From: Albula goreensis | Lineage: Eukaryota > Chordata > Actinopteri > Albuliformes > Albulidae | DNA length: 64,000 nt | NCBI GenBank assembly: GCA_022829145.1 | Contig: CM040762.1 | Span: 23,740,436-23,804,435, forward strand | Direction of reading: 5' to 3' | In this document: positions 33,001 through 39,076 of the stretch, piece by piece | How positions within the stretch are numbered: the stretch's first letter is position 1 | How the letters are laid out: every line of letters starts with the position of its first letter | The notes under the pieces: model-generated | Database searches by the model: none | What the model saw: the letters and a program-made list of their open reading frames with translations, nothing else | What the model was told of the DNA's origin: nothing | Translations under genes and position numbers: made by a program

Positions 33001-35017
33001 AACAAAAGCCCTTTAATCTCAGAAACTCAACTCTGCCTTTGTGTAGCTGTGCTTTTACCTGATGACTTTAGAACAATTAATGCTGACCCGTAACACCCAC
33101 ACATAAAACACTGAGAACATTGGGAGGGTGGTTCAATTGTTTTGTTCCTGTGGTTTTCCTATGGTGGCGTTCCAGATTTGCCATCGGGTAGCACTTCCAC
33201 TGTCGTGATGAAATTTCCCTCCTCTGCCCGTTGATTGAGCCTGCTGTTTAATCTCTACAGCTGTCTTTGCCCATAAATACTTTTTGTTGGAGATAGTGTC
33301 TTTACTGCACCAAAAAGTATATCTTAGTAGTAGTATATCTTTTATCTTGCAGTATCTTGGTCTGTTTCTCAATGAAAAACCAGCAGATCACAGAATCTGG
33401 CTCTCCACTTGGTTCTCTGCAATATATCGCATGCTGTTATGAAAAGCTGAACTTGCTAAACTGTGCACAAACTGTGCTATGGGTACAAGACAGTGCTGAG
33501 GGTAAAATATCAGGCAAATTGGTTAAACTCATCAGTCAAAGGCAATATGTGATGGGTGTCATATCTGCACTAGAAAAATAGAAAAGGATAACTTCTTTTC
33601 AGTCACATTTGCACGTTATCCGCACTCACTTCTTGCTTCATGTCAGCCTCATTAGAAAAACATTTTCTTCTCAGCCTTATTAGGAAAAATTTTCTGAGAA
33701 ATAATTATTTCATAACACCAAACCATTTGAAAAACTATCAAGAGCATAAGATATCAGGGAACATTTCAGCACACACTAATCAAACACTGTTATGCAAAGA
33801 GATAATTAAGCATGTAAATCACCTAAACAAAACAAATAAACAGAGCAGCCTGCAGAGATGTGAATGTAAGTTTAAATCTAATGGAAAACTATAAGCCATT
33901 TTCTCAAAACCACTACTTAATGATACTCCAGGTTTAACAGGGAAACAATGAGCAAGTCACAGACTAATTACAGTTTAACTTGCGTTGTTTTGTGGTGCCA
34001 TCGATTAGAGAGGCAGCTTGGCTTGAATTAGTAATGAAGTGCCATGTATATAAATGTGCCTTGCTTTGGCATTTATCGACATTTGCTTGGAAGCAGGTTA
34101 GGTAAGGGTTTTTACGCTATGTCACGGAAAAATGGAAAATCAATTTTGCACCAAGCTCTTCTTTTTCACTTGGCACTACCCCATTGGCCCTTACCCAGTG
34201 GATATTTACTCACTCAAACCTCTCAAGTCACCTTGAACATCTTTGTTTGTCTGATGAATCATTCCTGCTTACAGAACACTGTCAATTCTTATTCTGTTAT
34301 CAGTGCTATGTTTGAAAGTTGCTTCCTTGAATCACAACCTACATTACGTTGCACCTTGCTTGCATGATATGTAATTATTCAGAAACTGTTGTATTATTCA
34401 GGTAGGTAATGCAGGGTACTTTGGACCTGAGCAAAACTAGAAGAGACACACACATAGAATAAAAGTCAAGATACTGGACCGGATAGGGGACAACTAACCG
34501 TTTGTTTGATGTCGGGGATCCCGATTCGGAACACCATCATGGAGATTTGTGCATCCTCTGCTGGGGGCGCTGTGCTCGAACTGCGCTCCCTTACCCGCCT
34601 CGCTGGCTGCTGCTGATTGGTTGACTGTTGATGGGTGGGGCCAGGGTTGGATGCGTATGGGTTGGGTGCATGACCAAGGTTGGCAGTACGTAGCGTTCTG
34701 TCTCCAGTCTGTCGTCCAGCCATGTTGCCTGTTTGCCTGGGCCCCTTCTCCCTGCCTCCTCGCTCTACCTCCATCTCCTCGTCGTCCTCCTCTTCCCCCT
34801 CCAGCTCCCCATTTTCCTCATCCTCTCCCTCCTCATCTCGATCGTCTTCCTCCTCCTCCTCCTCCTCCTCTTCCTCATCCTCTGCCCCTGGGTAAAGATG
34901 TCTGCTATTTCCCAGCATCCTTTGCTGCTCCTCGTCACTGGAGAGGGGGCTGAGCGGCATCGTCATGGCGACAAGGCGGGTGGCACCGGTGACAGAGTCA
35001 TCATCCCTGGATACTCA
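8990..35017 (-). CDS. shank1: shank1, SH3 and multiple ankyrin repeat domains 1 (5' part, 14 coding exons)
   Basis: SHANK1 is a master scaffold of the excitatory postsynaptic density. The fourteen minus-strand exons listed below join in phase and give 690 codons plus two bases. Domains by residue: acidic tract about 28-68; SPN domain about 144-247 (starts [10 protein letters not shown]); ankyrin repeats about 252-480; Ser/Arg-rich linker about 537-590; SH3 about 602-656 (ends [12 protein letters not shown]); then [17 protein letters not shown], the segment that precedes the PDZ domain in the family. The choice of SHANK1 over SHANK2 or SHANK3 rests on recalled family sequences: [37 protein letters not shown] and [17 protein letters not shown] fit SHANK1 best. 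PDZ, proline-rich and SAM exons are absent and presumed beyond base 1. The gene has a compact exon cluster (9-23 kb) and an 11.7-kb first coding intron. A teleost-specific duplicate cannot be distinguished from sequence alone. Confidence 0.95.
9326..9439 (-). CDS. shank1: shank1 coding exon 13: second half of SH3 domain
   Basis: This exon encodes residues 628(split)-665 and one base: [20 protein letters not shown] then [18 protein letters not shown]. The YWEG and [11 protein letters not shown] motifs are standard for an SH3 fold. In Shanks this SH3 is atypical and binds few classical PxxP ligands. Acceptor CGCTGACAG|TG, donor TCA G|GTGAGA. Confidence 0.95.
9440..9966 (-). other. shank1 intron between exons 12 and 13
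   Basis: A 527-bp intron. Apart from a short CA run at 9741-9757 nothing is recognisable. Confidence 0.8.
9967..10115 (-). CDS. shank1: shank1 coding exon 12: first half of SH3 domain
   Basis: This exon encodes residues 578(split)-627 and one base of codon 628: a Gly/Ser/Thr stretch, then [20 protein letters not shown] and [16 protein letters not shown]. Among several AG sites upstream, only the acceptor TCCGGCCAG|G at 10116-10117 restores the frame from exon 11, so it was chosen. The donor is AAA G|GTGAGG. Confidence 0.92.
10155..10215. repeat. short dispersed fish repeat (ACATTACATTTAGGC type)
   Basis: The sequence TTACATTACATTTAGGC followed by CACTTACAGAGC resembles a very common teleost repeat (ACATTTAGCAGACGCTTTTATCC...). 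A second example is at 37405-37475. Confidence 0.5.
10320..10750. repeat. minisatellite, about 47-bp unit
   Basis: About eight to nine units of CCATTATACTACACTGTAAT, TACTGAGTTATAGACCCAGC, TCCCTAA. The outer units are more diverged than the central ones. Confidence 0.85.
10909..11033 (-). CDS. shank1: shank1 coding exon 11: Ser/Arg-rich linker
   Basis: This exon encodes residues 537-577 and two bases of codon 578. It begins [20 protein letters not shown] and continues [20 protein letters not shown]. The [18 protein letters not shown] core matches mammalian SHANK1 (RSASSPRGARARSPSRGR). Acceptor TTTCTCAG|GGG, donor CAGGG|GTGAGG. A longer open frame across the same bases is out of phase with both neighbours and is not the coding frame. 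Confidence 0.92.
11034..11474 (-). other. shank1 intron between exons 10 and 11
   Basis: A 441-bp intron holding the CGATTAATCG-type repeat at 11190-11265 and otherwise unremarkable AT-rich DNA. Confidence 0.8.
11190..11265. repeat. dispersed fish repeat with ATCGATTAATC motifs
   Basis: GGGCTACAACTAGCAAATAT followed by TATCGATTAATCTGCCGATT and further palindromic CGATTAATCGATTGATCG. This is a common motif in teleost genomes, usually at the end of short DNA-transposon-like repeats. Confidence 0.55.
11475..11644 (-). CDS. shank1: shank1 coding exon 10: post-ankyrin linker
   Basis: This exon encodes residues 480(split)-536: [20 protein letters not shown], then [20 protein letters not shown] and TSNIVSVQ. 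The LRANSD and LPDWM motifs are shared with mammalian SHANK1, where this segment links the ankyrin block to the SH3 domain. Acceptor TTTCTTAG|TG, donor CAG|GTACAT. Confidence 0.94.
11645..13621 (-). other. shank1 intron between exons 9 and 10
   Basis: A 1,977-bp intron. 12010-13100 is moderately GC-rich and looks like old repeat DNA, but I cannot name it. 13390-13500 is rich in CA dinucleotides. Confidence 0.65.
13622..13688 (-). CDS. shank1: shank1 coding exon 9: last ankyrin repeat
   Basis: This exon encodes residues 458-479 and the first base of codon 480: [20 protein letters not shown] then DV. Acceptor TTTTTCAG|GTT, donor GTA G|GTAAGT. It closes the ankyrin solenoid. A 677-bp inverted-repeat element (13738-14414) begins 50 bp upstream of this exon's acceptor. 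Confidence 0.95.
13689..16402 (-). other. shank1 intron between exons 8 and 9
   Basis: A 2,714-bp intron. Apart from the inverted-repeat element at 13738-14414 it is AT-rich, and nothing else was recognised. Confidence 0.75.
13738..14414. mobile_element. non-autonomous DNA transposon with 35-40-bp terminal inverted repeats
   Basis: The left end reads CAGTACTGTGCAGAAGACCG then CCAGAGACCACCCTTT. The reverse complement of the right end reads CAGTAATGTGCAAGAAGTCA then GAGACCACCCTTT. Both ends are flanked by TA (13736-13737 and 14415-14416), the target duplication of Tc1/mariner elements. The 600-bp interior has no transposase-like frame. The CAGTACTGTGCA..AGTC end resembles Tc1-like ends seen in fish. 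Confidence 0.8.
16403..16480 (-). CDS. shank1: shank1 coding exon 8: ankyrin repeat
   Basis: This exon encodes residues 432-457: [19 protein letters not shown] then SGQTPFQ. Acceptor CCACACAG|GAA, donor CAG|GTAATT, phase 0 (78 bp, 26 codons, the same as the family). Confidence 0.96.
16481..16882 (-). other. shank1 intron between exons 7 and 8
   Basis: A 402-bp intron with no recognisable feature. Confidence 0.8.
16883..16999 (-). CDS. shank1: shank1 coding exon 7: ankyrin repeats
   Basis: This exon encodes residues 393-431: [19 protein letters not shown] then [18 protein letters not shown]. It is almost identical to the mammalian protein. Acceptor CTCTTCCAG|GCT, donor AGG|GTAATA, phase 0 at both ends (117 bp). 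Confidence 0.96.
17000..17700 (-). other. shank1 intron between exons 6 and 7
   Basis: A 701-bp intron. 17270-17530 is strongly purine-rich on the plus strand, and 17665-17693 is a short TG run next to the exon 6 donor. Nothing else is recognised. Confidence 0.75.
17701..17868 (-). CDS. shank1: shank1 coding exon 6: ankyrin repeats
   Basis: This exon encodes residues 337-392: [36 protein letters not shown], then [16 protein letters not shown]. Acceptor CTCTCTAG|GCC, donor CAG|GTATCT, both phase 0 (168 bp). The motif usually reads ENGWQEIHQ in SHANKs; here it is ENGWDETHQ, two changes in a normally invariant stretch. Confidence 0.95.
17869..18609 (-). other. shank1 intron between exons 5 and 6
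   Basis: A 741-bp intron. 18108-18280 is a copy of the dispersed repeat also found at 43302-43735. The stretch near 18440-18600 is repeat-like GTGT/CAGTG DNA. Confidence 0.75.
18108..18280. repeat. dispersed repeat, shorter copy
   Basis: It starts CAGGTGTGGCCACTGAGCC, continues with GTTTGCAAGGCCGTTGCTGT and CTGACAGCAATCCAAGGGGG, and ends in GCTTGCTCCTCCCTCCACC. All these blocks recur in order at 43302-43735, where about 290 extra bases separate the first block from the rest. Confidence 0.75.
18610..18764 (-). CDS. shank1: shank1 coding exon 5: ankyrin repeats
   Basis: This exon encodes residues 285(split)-336. It begins [19 protein letters not shown] and contains [12 protein letters not shown] and [17 protein letters not shown], two ankyrin loops with the usual TPLH motif. 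Acceptor CACATGCAG|AG, donor CTG|GTACCT. The phases fit exons 4 and 6. The region before GIR is less like mammals (SISV in place of TLAA), so this repeat has drifted. Confidence 0.94.
18765..20406 (-). other. shank1 intron between exons 4 and 5
   Basis: A 1,642-bp intron. It holds a Tigger-like fragment (18945-19067); the remainder is AT-rich with no recognised feature. Confidence 0.75.
18945..19067. mobile_element. Tigger/pogo-like element, right-end fragment
   Basis: It matches the right half of 26429-26748: GATGTTCGGTGGGTTAGGTG, TATTAGGTGTATTAA, TTTATCGGAACGTAACCCCA, and the end CCGTCTG followed by TA. The left half is missing. Confidence 0.75.
20407..20515 (-). CDS. shank1: shank1 coding exon 4: linker helix and first ankyrin repeat
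   Basis: This exon encodes residues 249-284 and the first base of codon 285, beginning [18 protein letters not shown] and continuing with [18 protein letters not shown], the start of the ankyrin solenoid. Acceptor TGTAG|GCC, donor GGT G|GTGAGA, ending after the first base of a codon. It is separated from exon 3 by only 220 bp. Confidence 0.95.
20736..20807 (-). CDS. shank1: shank1 coding exon 3: end of SPN domain
   Basis: A short 72-bp exon, residues 225-248, beginning [17 protein letters not shown] and ending LAKLHTK. Acceptor CCTCCTAG|TTT, donor AAG|GTATCA, both phase 0. Sequence and length match the equivalent SHANK1 exon. Confidence 0.95.
20808..22588 (-). other. shank1 intron between exons 2 and 3
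   Basis: A 1,781-bp AT-rich intron. A short GA run lies beside the exon 3 acceptor. No repeats or genes were recognised. Confidence 0.75.
22589..22792 (-). CDS. shank1: shank1 coding exon 2: core of SPN domain
   Basis: This exon encodes residues 157-224, beginning [19 protein letters not shown] and ending [10 protein letters not shown]. It is the ubiquitin-like core of the Shank/ProSAP N-terminal domain, which in SHANK proteins binds active Ras/Rap GTPases and packs against the ankyrin repeats. The acceptor is CCTTGTAG|AAG and the donor GAG|GTATGC; both ends are phase 0 (204 bp). The block [23 protein letters not shown] is nearly the family sequence, so the exon appears intact. Confidence 0.96.
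23587..23664. mobile_element. 78-bp palindromic Tc1-type miniature element
   Basis: The left arm CAGTACAAGTCAAAAGTCTG then GACCCACTTTC pairs with the right arm, whose reverse complement reads CAGAACCAGTCGAAAGTTTG then GACACACTTTCCC. Both resemble the terminal repeat CAGTACCAGTCAAAAGTTTG of common fish Tc1-like transposons. Only about 16 bases separate the arms, so nearly the whole element is a hairpin. Confidence 0.75.
24410..24800. repeat. tandem array, roughly 41-55-bp unit, with CT-rich spacers
   Basis: About eight units built on TGTCAGTACTGTGTGCATAC then AGTAGTGTCTCACCCTCTCT, with variable CT-run length between units. ORFs on both strands are repeat-derived. Confidence 0.8.
24976..25112. 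repeat. interrupted (TG)n repeat
   Basis: TG-rich DNA with interruptions such as TATTTATATGC occurring twice, suggesting a higher-order duplication of about 65 bp. Confidence 0.75.
25985..26345. repeat. minisatellite, 27-29-bp unit
   Basis: About twelve units of two types, GAGTCTATGGGGAAGAATAC-TGTGTGT and GAGTCTATGGGGAATAAAAC-TGTGTGTGT. In the right half the two types alternate, giving a higher-order repeat. Confidence 0.85.
26429..26748. mobile_element. Tigger/pogo-like non-autonomous element, full length (320 bp)
   Basis: The ends are inverted: CAGATGGCCCCCGAGCTATG on the left and, as reverse complement of the right, CAGGCGGCCCTCAACTTACA. Both are flanked by TA. Internal segments such as CAGCATTCAATAAATTACAT, GTAAGTGTTCTAAGCACGTT and TTTATCGGAACGTAACCCCA strongly recall Tigger-type elements of mammals. 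There is no transposase. Related copies lie at 6633-6930 and 18945-19067. Confidence 0.8.
27364..28260 (+). pseudogene. decayed Tc1-like transposon with transposase remnants
   Basis: The left end (GTGAAAAAGTAAGTACACCC) resembles ends of fish Tc1-like elements. Scattered, frame-broken transposase motifs follow: [12 protein letters not shown] at about 27709, an ILQHD-like stretch near 27944, then [17 protein letters not shown] and [17 protein letters not shown], the usual Tc1 C-terminus ending near 28255. The HTH region is largely missing. A matching right terminal repeat was not found, so the copy is probably truncated as well as mutated. Confidence 0.8.
29367..29490. repeat. short minisatellite, about 33-bp unit
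   Basis: Four units of CCACCTCTGCACACTCCACC then TACGGCTATGCC. The ORFs through it are repeat-derived. Confidence 0.75.
30493..31904 (+). pseudogene. Tc1-like transposon with long inverted repeats and a broken transposase
   Basis: About 150 bases at the left (TTGCAAATTTGTCTCACTGA..., with CAAAACATAGTTATTACATC and ACCAATCACCTATATTGCCC) match the reverse complement of the right end (31745-31904), giving a long imperfect inverted repeat like the IR/DR class of fish Tc1 elements. Inside, from about 30800, lie transposase remains in several frames: [38 protein letters not shown], and near 31500-31570 a stretch corresponding to the Tc1 DLNP..W.DLK motif. Stops and frameshifts make it inactive. Confidence 0.85.
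32203..32264 (+). mobile_element. isolated 60-bp internal piece of the Tc1-like element
   Basis: It is nearly identical to 31027-31086 (TACAATAAAAAAGACACTGG then GCAAAATTGGGCC.CATGGA). The surrounding DNA does not match, and no terminal repeats flank it. Confidence 0.8.
32740..33372 (-). pseudogene. possible transposon-derived DNA-binding protein remnant
   Basis: The minus strand reads [20 protein letters not shown] near 33240-33330, which resembles the Myb/SANT-like domain found with PIF/Harbinger transposons (pattern ..F...TN..K...W..I...V). It also reads [20 protein letters not shown] near 32760-32825. The two pieces are in different frames and interrupted. The assignment is tentative; they could belong to different old elements. 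Confidence 0.3.
34499..34966 (-). CDS. shank1: shank1 coding exon 1: start codon, acidic tract, start of SPN domain
   Basis: This exon encodes residues 1-156. The start ATG at 34966-34964 sits in a good context (TCGCCATGA), and the first residues ([14 protein letters not shown]) resemble the mammalian SHANK1 N-terminus, which also begins MT and soon has a DEE motif. Residues about 28-68 are almost entirely Glu and Asp, including a run of 11 Glu at 31-40 and flanks, encoded by a GAG/GAA-rich tract; I do not recall this from mammalian SHANK1. Residues 104-125 are Asn/Gln/Pro-rich. The exon closes with [14 protein letters not shown], the first strand of the SPN domain. The donor is ACG|GTTAGT at 34498, phase 0. 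In the reading frame upstream of the ATG there is a stop just after a plausible splice acceptor at 35018-35019, so this ATG is the likely start. Confidence 0.92.
34963..35004 (-). promoter_or_regulatory. upstream ORF overlapping the shank1 start codon
   Basis: Two adjacent in-frame ATGs at 35004 and 35001 open a 13-codon reading frame, in a different frame from shank1. Its TGA stop overlaps the main start as ATGA. This arrangement is known from genes whose translation depends on reinitiation or leaky scanning. It exists in the mRNA only if the start exon begins at or above 35004, as the acceptor at 35018 would imply. Function is inferred, not shown. Confidence 0.5.
34967..35017 (-). promoter_or_regulatory. 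shank1: 5' UTR segment of the shank1 start exon, preceded by a splice acceptor
   Basis: On the minus strand a strong pyrimidine tract (35020-35050) ends in GATTAG at 35018-35019, a good 3' splice site. It would make 35017 the first base of the start exon, so at least one non-coding exon and the promoter lie at higher coordinates. An alternative acceptor (TATCCAG) lies a few bases further in. The segment holds two upstream ATGs, annotated separately. No TATA box or initiator was identified. Confidence 0.55.
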
Positions 35018-38000
35018 CTAATCAGGGGGGAAAAGAAAATAGAAAAAATAAAGGAGAAAAGATCATCATTAATGTCCAAAAAGGGAGCGAGACTCAGACT
35101 GCAGTAGATCATACACATAGTGGCTGGACTGATCATATAGAATTATTCATAGTGTTTTGCTCAAGATGGCATCCAGGCAGCACCAGGATGCAGAGGGGTG
35201 AGGAAAACAAGCCCAAGTCCTCAGGTAAACCTCATTCAAGTGCACAGATTATATTAGTCTGTCCTGACTCTTTCCAGTAATCCACTATGCACTATATCGA
35301 GATTCATACTTATACTAGCCATATGCCCACTAAACGTTACACAATATAGCATTTAGTAAAAGATCACATTGTCTGAATATCTTTCAGTAGAGAACAGTTT
35401 TCTCTATAGCAGTCAAAAGTCTCAACATTTGTACATGAGACTCAAGAGAAACTGAGACTGCAGTCTGCAGCCAGGCTCTCTGGCAGCCTAACCTGAGCTG
35501 GACTTTTTCTGACAGAACATTTCCTCTGAGCTTATGATACTGAAGGGTTTCAGACCTGACCAATAGCCAGCAAGCACAGCTGGAAAAGGCAATACCCCTG
35601 CCAGCTCATGTGTACTCCACACATATTTACACGAACACCCTAAAGTACACACACCATATGAGCACAAATACATTTTGTATCCACACACACACACCAGACA
35701 CAATACATTAGGAGCACAGACACACAAACCACACATACACTGATACACATATGTAGGTTACCATTCAGGACTGCCAGATTAAAATGAACAGTATGCCTTT
35801 GAACTTCAGGAGTACGAACAAGGAACCCACATTGACAGTGAGATTTCCATACCAGGAAATATAAATAGGCATAACAAAATTTAAATATGGTTATTTGTCA
35901 TTAGTTATTTATTTATTCATCCACTTCTGCTGTACTTCCATTAACCTACTATTCATTTTTCTTTGAAAGCATCCAAGCAAGTCAAAGCAATAAATTAGAA
36001 TAAATTAGAACATCAGAACTGAGAGTTAGTGATGGAAGGACACATGGTAACATCCATTAAGACACAGTGACAGGAGGGGGGTGCGTTTGACAGGGGGGTG
36101 ACAGCGGTGACCCCAGGGCTGAGAGTGACAGTGACTGACAGTGAGATGGACAGGCTGTCCGACAGAAGACGAGAGGTGGAAGGGTATCAGGTACCGAGCT
36201 AATCTGTGAAATGAGAAACGCTAGCTGACTGACTGACCAACCCACATGGCTGCAAAAACAGAACGGGTGATATTCTCACACCGTGTGGACGCACACACAC
36301 AGTGGACGTACACACACGCACTGGCTTGACTCACAAACAGCAGGGTTGATTTACACACACATTGGGGGACACATAAGCACACACACACACACACGGGCCG
36401 CATTGCACAGACACATGTAATATAACAGGTACTATAAAAGACAAACACAGAGATTTACTCCAACTTCCTATCAGTAACAATGACCAACCATCCACAGTAG
36501 GCATCACAGCGAATTTACACTGACAGCGTACAGACTAACAAGGTTGCTACCATAAGGTGCTTTTGACTGTCTGGGCACCAAGGTACATTACAAGAGACAG
36601 GCAGAGGAGGGATGAAGTATATATATTCTGACCAACAGGACAATGGCTGCTTCTCACTGCAGAGACAGACGATGACTGAGTGGAAGAGGGAGAAGGACAA
36701 ACGCACGGGCAAATAAGTAGGTAGACTGTCAGCAAGACGATGAATTGGGGAAGCAGTTAGAAAATAAAAGACAAAAAACTATAGTTTTGTACAGTGCTGA
36801 GGGAGATGGAAGGGGTAGAGGGAAGATTGTGACAAAGTATAGGTGGATAGGGATAACTGAGCAGGGACAGAGAGATATAACGAAACGTGGATTAGTGCTC
36901 ACAGGAAGGAGAGAGAGGGAGGAATGAAGTTGCAAATGTCGCTCTCTCTCATTTCATCCACTATTAATCTTGTATTATTACTGGCACAGGGCAAATAACA
37001 TTTTGTAGAGAAATTGTTACAAGAAATTGTACGTTTTCAGCAGTTTAGCTGTGTGCTTATAATCTGAACACACTAAGCCACTTGTTACTATTCAGTTTTA
37101 ATATGATATTTGATTGGCATGTCTACACAGAGCAATATTGCAAAAGCAATTAAGAAAAAAAGACATTTAAATAAAGAGATAATAAATATGAAAATTATAT
37201 ATTAATTGAACACAACGATAAAAAAAAAGTTGCAAAAAAAAAATTGTGGTAATAAACCGTTCAATTTATGCATCACAGTTTATGACAGGAGTCTACTTAT
37301 ACTGTGGTCATGGTTACTCTCTCAGGTTTTTCTGTGTCAATCCAAAATCAGTCAATTCAAATGTGCTTCAGTCATTGTGTCCACTCATATCCGTGCACTT
37401 CCGGTATGCTCTGGATTACATTACATCATGTTACCTTCATTTAGCAGACACTCTTATCCAGAGGGACAGTGTAGAAGGACAGAGCTGTATCCATCTGACC
37501 ATGAGTGCGATAGTGCTAGCTAACCTCATTTCTCAAACACAGAGTACATAAGCGGCAGAGCAAGTTAGCCGTGCTATTCCGAGTGGAAGTGAAGGAGAGC
37601 CACCTCAGGATACCCCTAGGCTTCTTGGAGTGAAGAAGACTTCACAGGAATGTAGAGACCTCAGTCTTAGCCAGGCTGAGCTTTGAGATAGTGGTTCACC
37701 ACCCACCTTGAGATGTCCTGAAGGAAGGATGGGATGCGATTTAAAGTCAGAGCATTAGAACGTGGCAAAGAAAACAAAGCTGGCTGTCATCTGCATAGAA
37801 GTGCTAGGAGAAAGGATGAGACGATATACCTAACAGACTGCATGTAAAGAGAGAAGCTAAAGGGACTATGCGCAGAATTCCAGGAAGGGTCACTTGGAGA
37901 TTAAGGACGTAATCCAGTCAATTGTGGACAAGGGCAGCACCTGGTCAGCAGTGTCAAAATCAGCAGAAAGGTAGCTAATAGGTAGGATAAGAAGTGAAGA

Positions 38001-38039
38001 GAGCAATGCTATTGTGGACTTAAGTGCATCAGTGGACTT
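35018..38039. other. DNA upstream of the shank1 start exon
   Basis: A 5' intron or upstream intergenic DNA. It includes CA-rich stretches (35675-35750, 36285-36400) and a short common fish repeat (37405-37475). 37540-38039 reads like repeat DNA adjoining the LINE fragment, but I cannot classify it. No coding exon was recognised. Confidence 0.6.
37405..37475. repeat. short dispersed fish repeat (TTTAGCAGACACTCTTATCC type)
   Basis: CATTTAGCAGACACTCTTAT then CCAGAGGGACAGTGTA is a very common teleost repeat end. A related copy is at 10155-10215. Confidence 0.6.
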
Positions 38040-38740
38040 AAGTAAACTCACAGTAGACTGTCAATCATAAAACCAGACAGGAAAGTATAAAGGTTGCACT
38101 GCCACAGGAAGGAAAAGATCTGGTTAGATACAGCACAATGCAGGGTTTTAGAGCGAACGGGGAGAATAGAGACTGGTTGGTAGTTCTGCGTAACAGTGAC
38201 AGGGTTTGTCAGCTCAGCAGAAGTGTGACTCTTTCCCAATTGAAGGCTGAGGGCACACGGCCTGTGGATAGCAACCTGGTAACCATGGGTTGTGACTGAA
38301 GGAACGATGCCGGGTGAAATGGTTTGTAGAGGAGGCGAAGGTGTCGGATCCAGGGCACGACTGGGTGTCAGAAGATGAGCTACGCCATCATTCGTAAACA
38401 GAGGAAGGAGGAGCATGGGATTGGTGGGCAGAATCATGGTTGAGAGATGGGAGGGGTGAGGGGGTGACTCCAAGAAGGAATTGCAGACGTCTTCAATCTT
38501 TTTGCTAAAATGGTCGGCGAAGTCATCCGCAGAGAGGAGGAGGGGGAGGGTGAACGAGAGCAGAGAAGGTGGAGAGCAGTTCCTCCAGGTTAGAGGCACG
38601 GCTCTGAATTTTCAATTGAAAAAAGTAGATCTCAGATGATATGACACTTGAAGAGGAGGCCGGGTGGAGACAGTTAGATAAGGAGACAGATCTGCTGAGC
38701 AGTGGACTGTCCACCTTTCCTCTCAGGGGCACATAGCATG
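38040..38740 (-). pseudogene. LINE (L2-like non-LTR retrotransposon) fragment, region just before and into the RT domain
   Basis: The minus strand has LSADDFADHFSKKIEDVCNS (about 38470-38535), typical of the linker between endonuclease and reverse transcriptase in fish L2-like LINEs. It is preceded in another frame by ASNLEELLSTFSALVHPPPP and followed by a degraded NYQPVSILPVRSKTL (usually NYRPVSLLPFLSKTL). The 5' and 3' parts are missing and frames are broken. Confidence 0.7.
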
Positions 38741-39076
38741 ACCCTGCTTTTTTAGTGGATGTCTGAAAGCCAGGGAGAGGGAGGAGGGGGTCGCGTGGGT
38801 CTACAGATAAGTGGACACAGAGAATCGAGAATCCAGGGCAGATGGCAGTGAAGGGAAAAGTGTGGAGGCATCACAATCCACAGATTACAGACCACAGGCT
38901 ATGGACCAAATTATTTTTACAAATGTCCTTCTCCTACTGTGCCCCTTCAGTCAAAACAGGCACATCTCTGTTTAGCCTCCTCTGTCGTACACCATCACAA
39001 TGATGCTCTACAACATCTGGATAACGATTCTTTCAAACAAAGCTTATTATTACCACAATTCAATGGTGACCTGTTT

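Larger units (their letters stand above)
22793..34498 (-). other. shank1 first coding intron (11.7 kb)
   Basis: The largest complete intron in the window. It is a transposon sink: a palindromic miniature element, a complete Tigger-like element, two decayed Tc1-like elements and a stray Tc1 piece, plus tandem repeats, all annotated separately. The stretches 28260-29260 and 29720-30490 show nothing I can name. 33400-34460 is AT-rich and featureless. Confidence 0.75.

Noticed and set aside
34549-35107. Plus-strand ORFs with Ser, Pro and Leu runs.
   Set aside because: They are the antisense reading of the Glu-rich shank1 exon.
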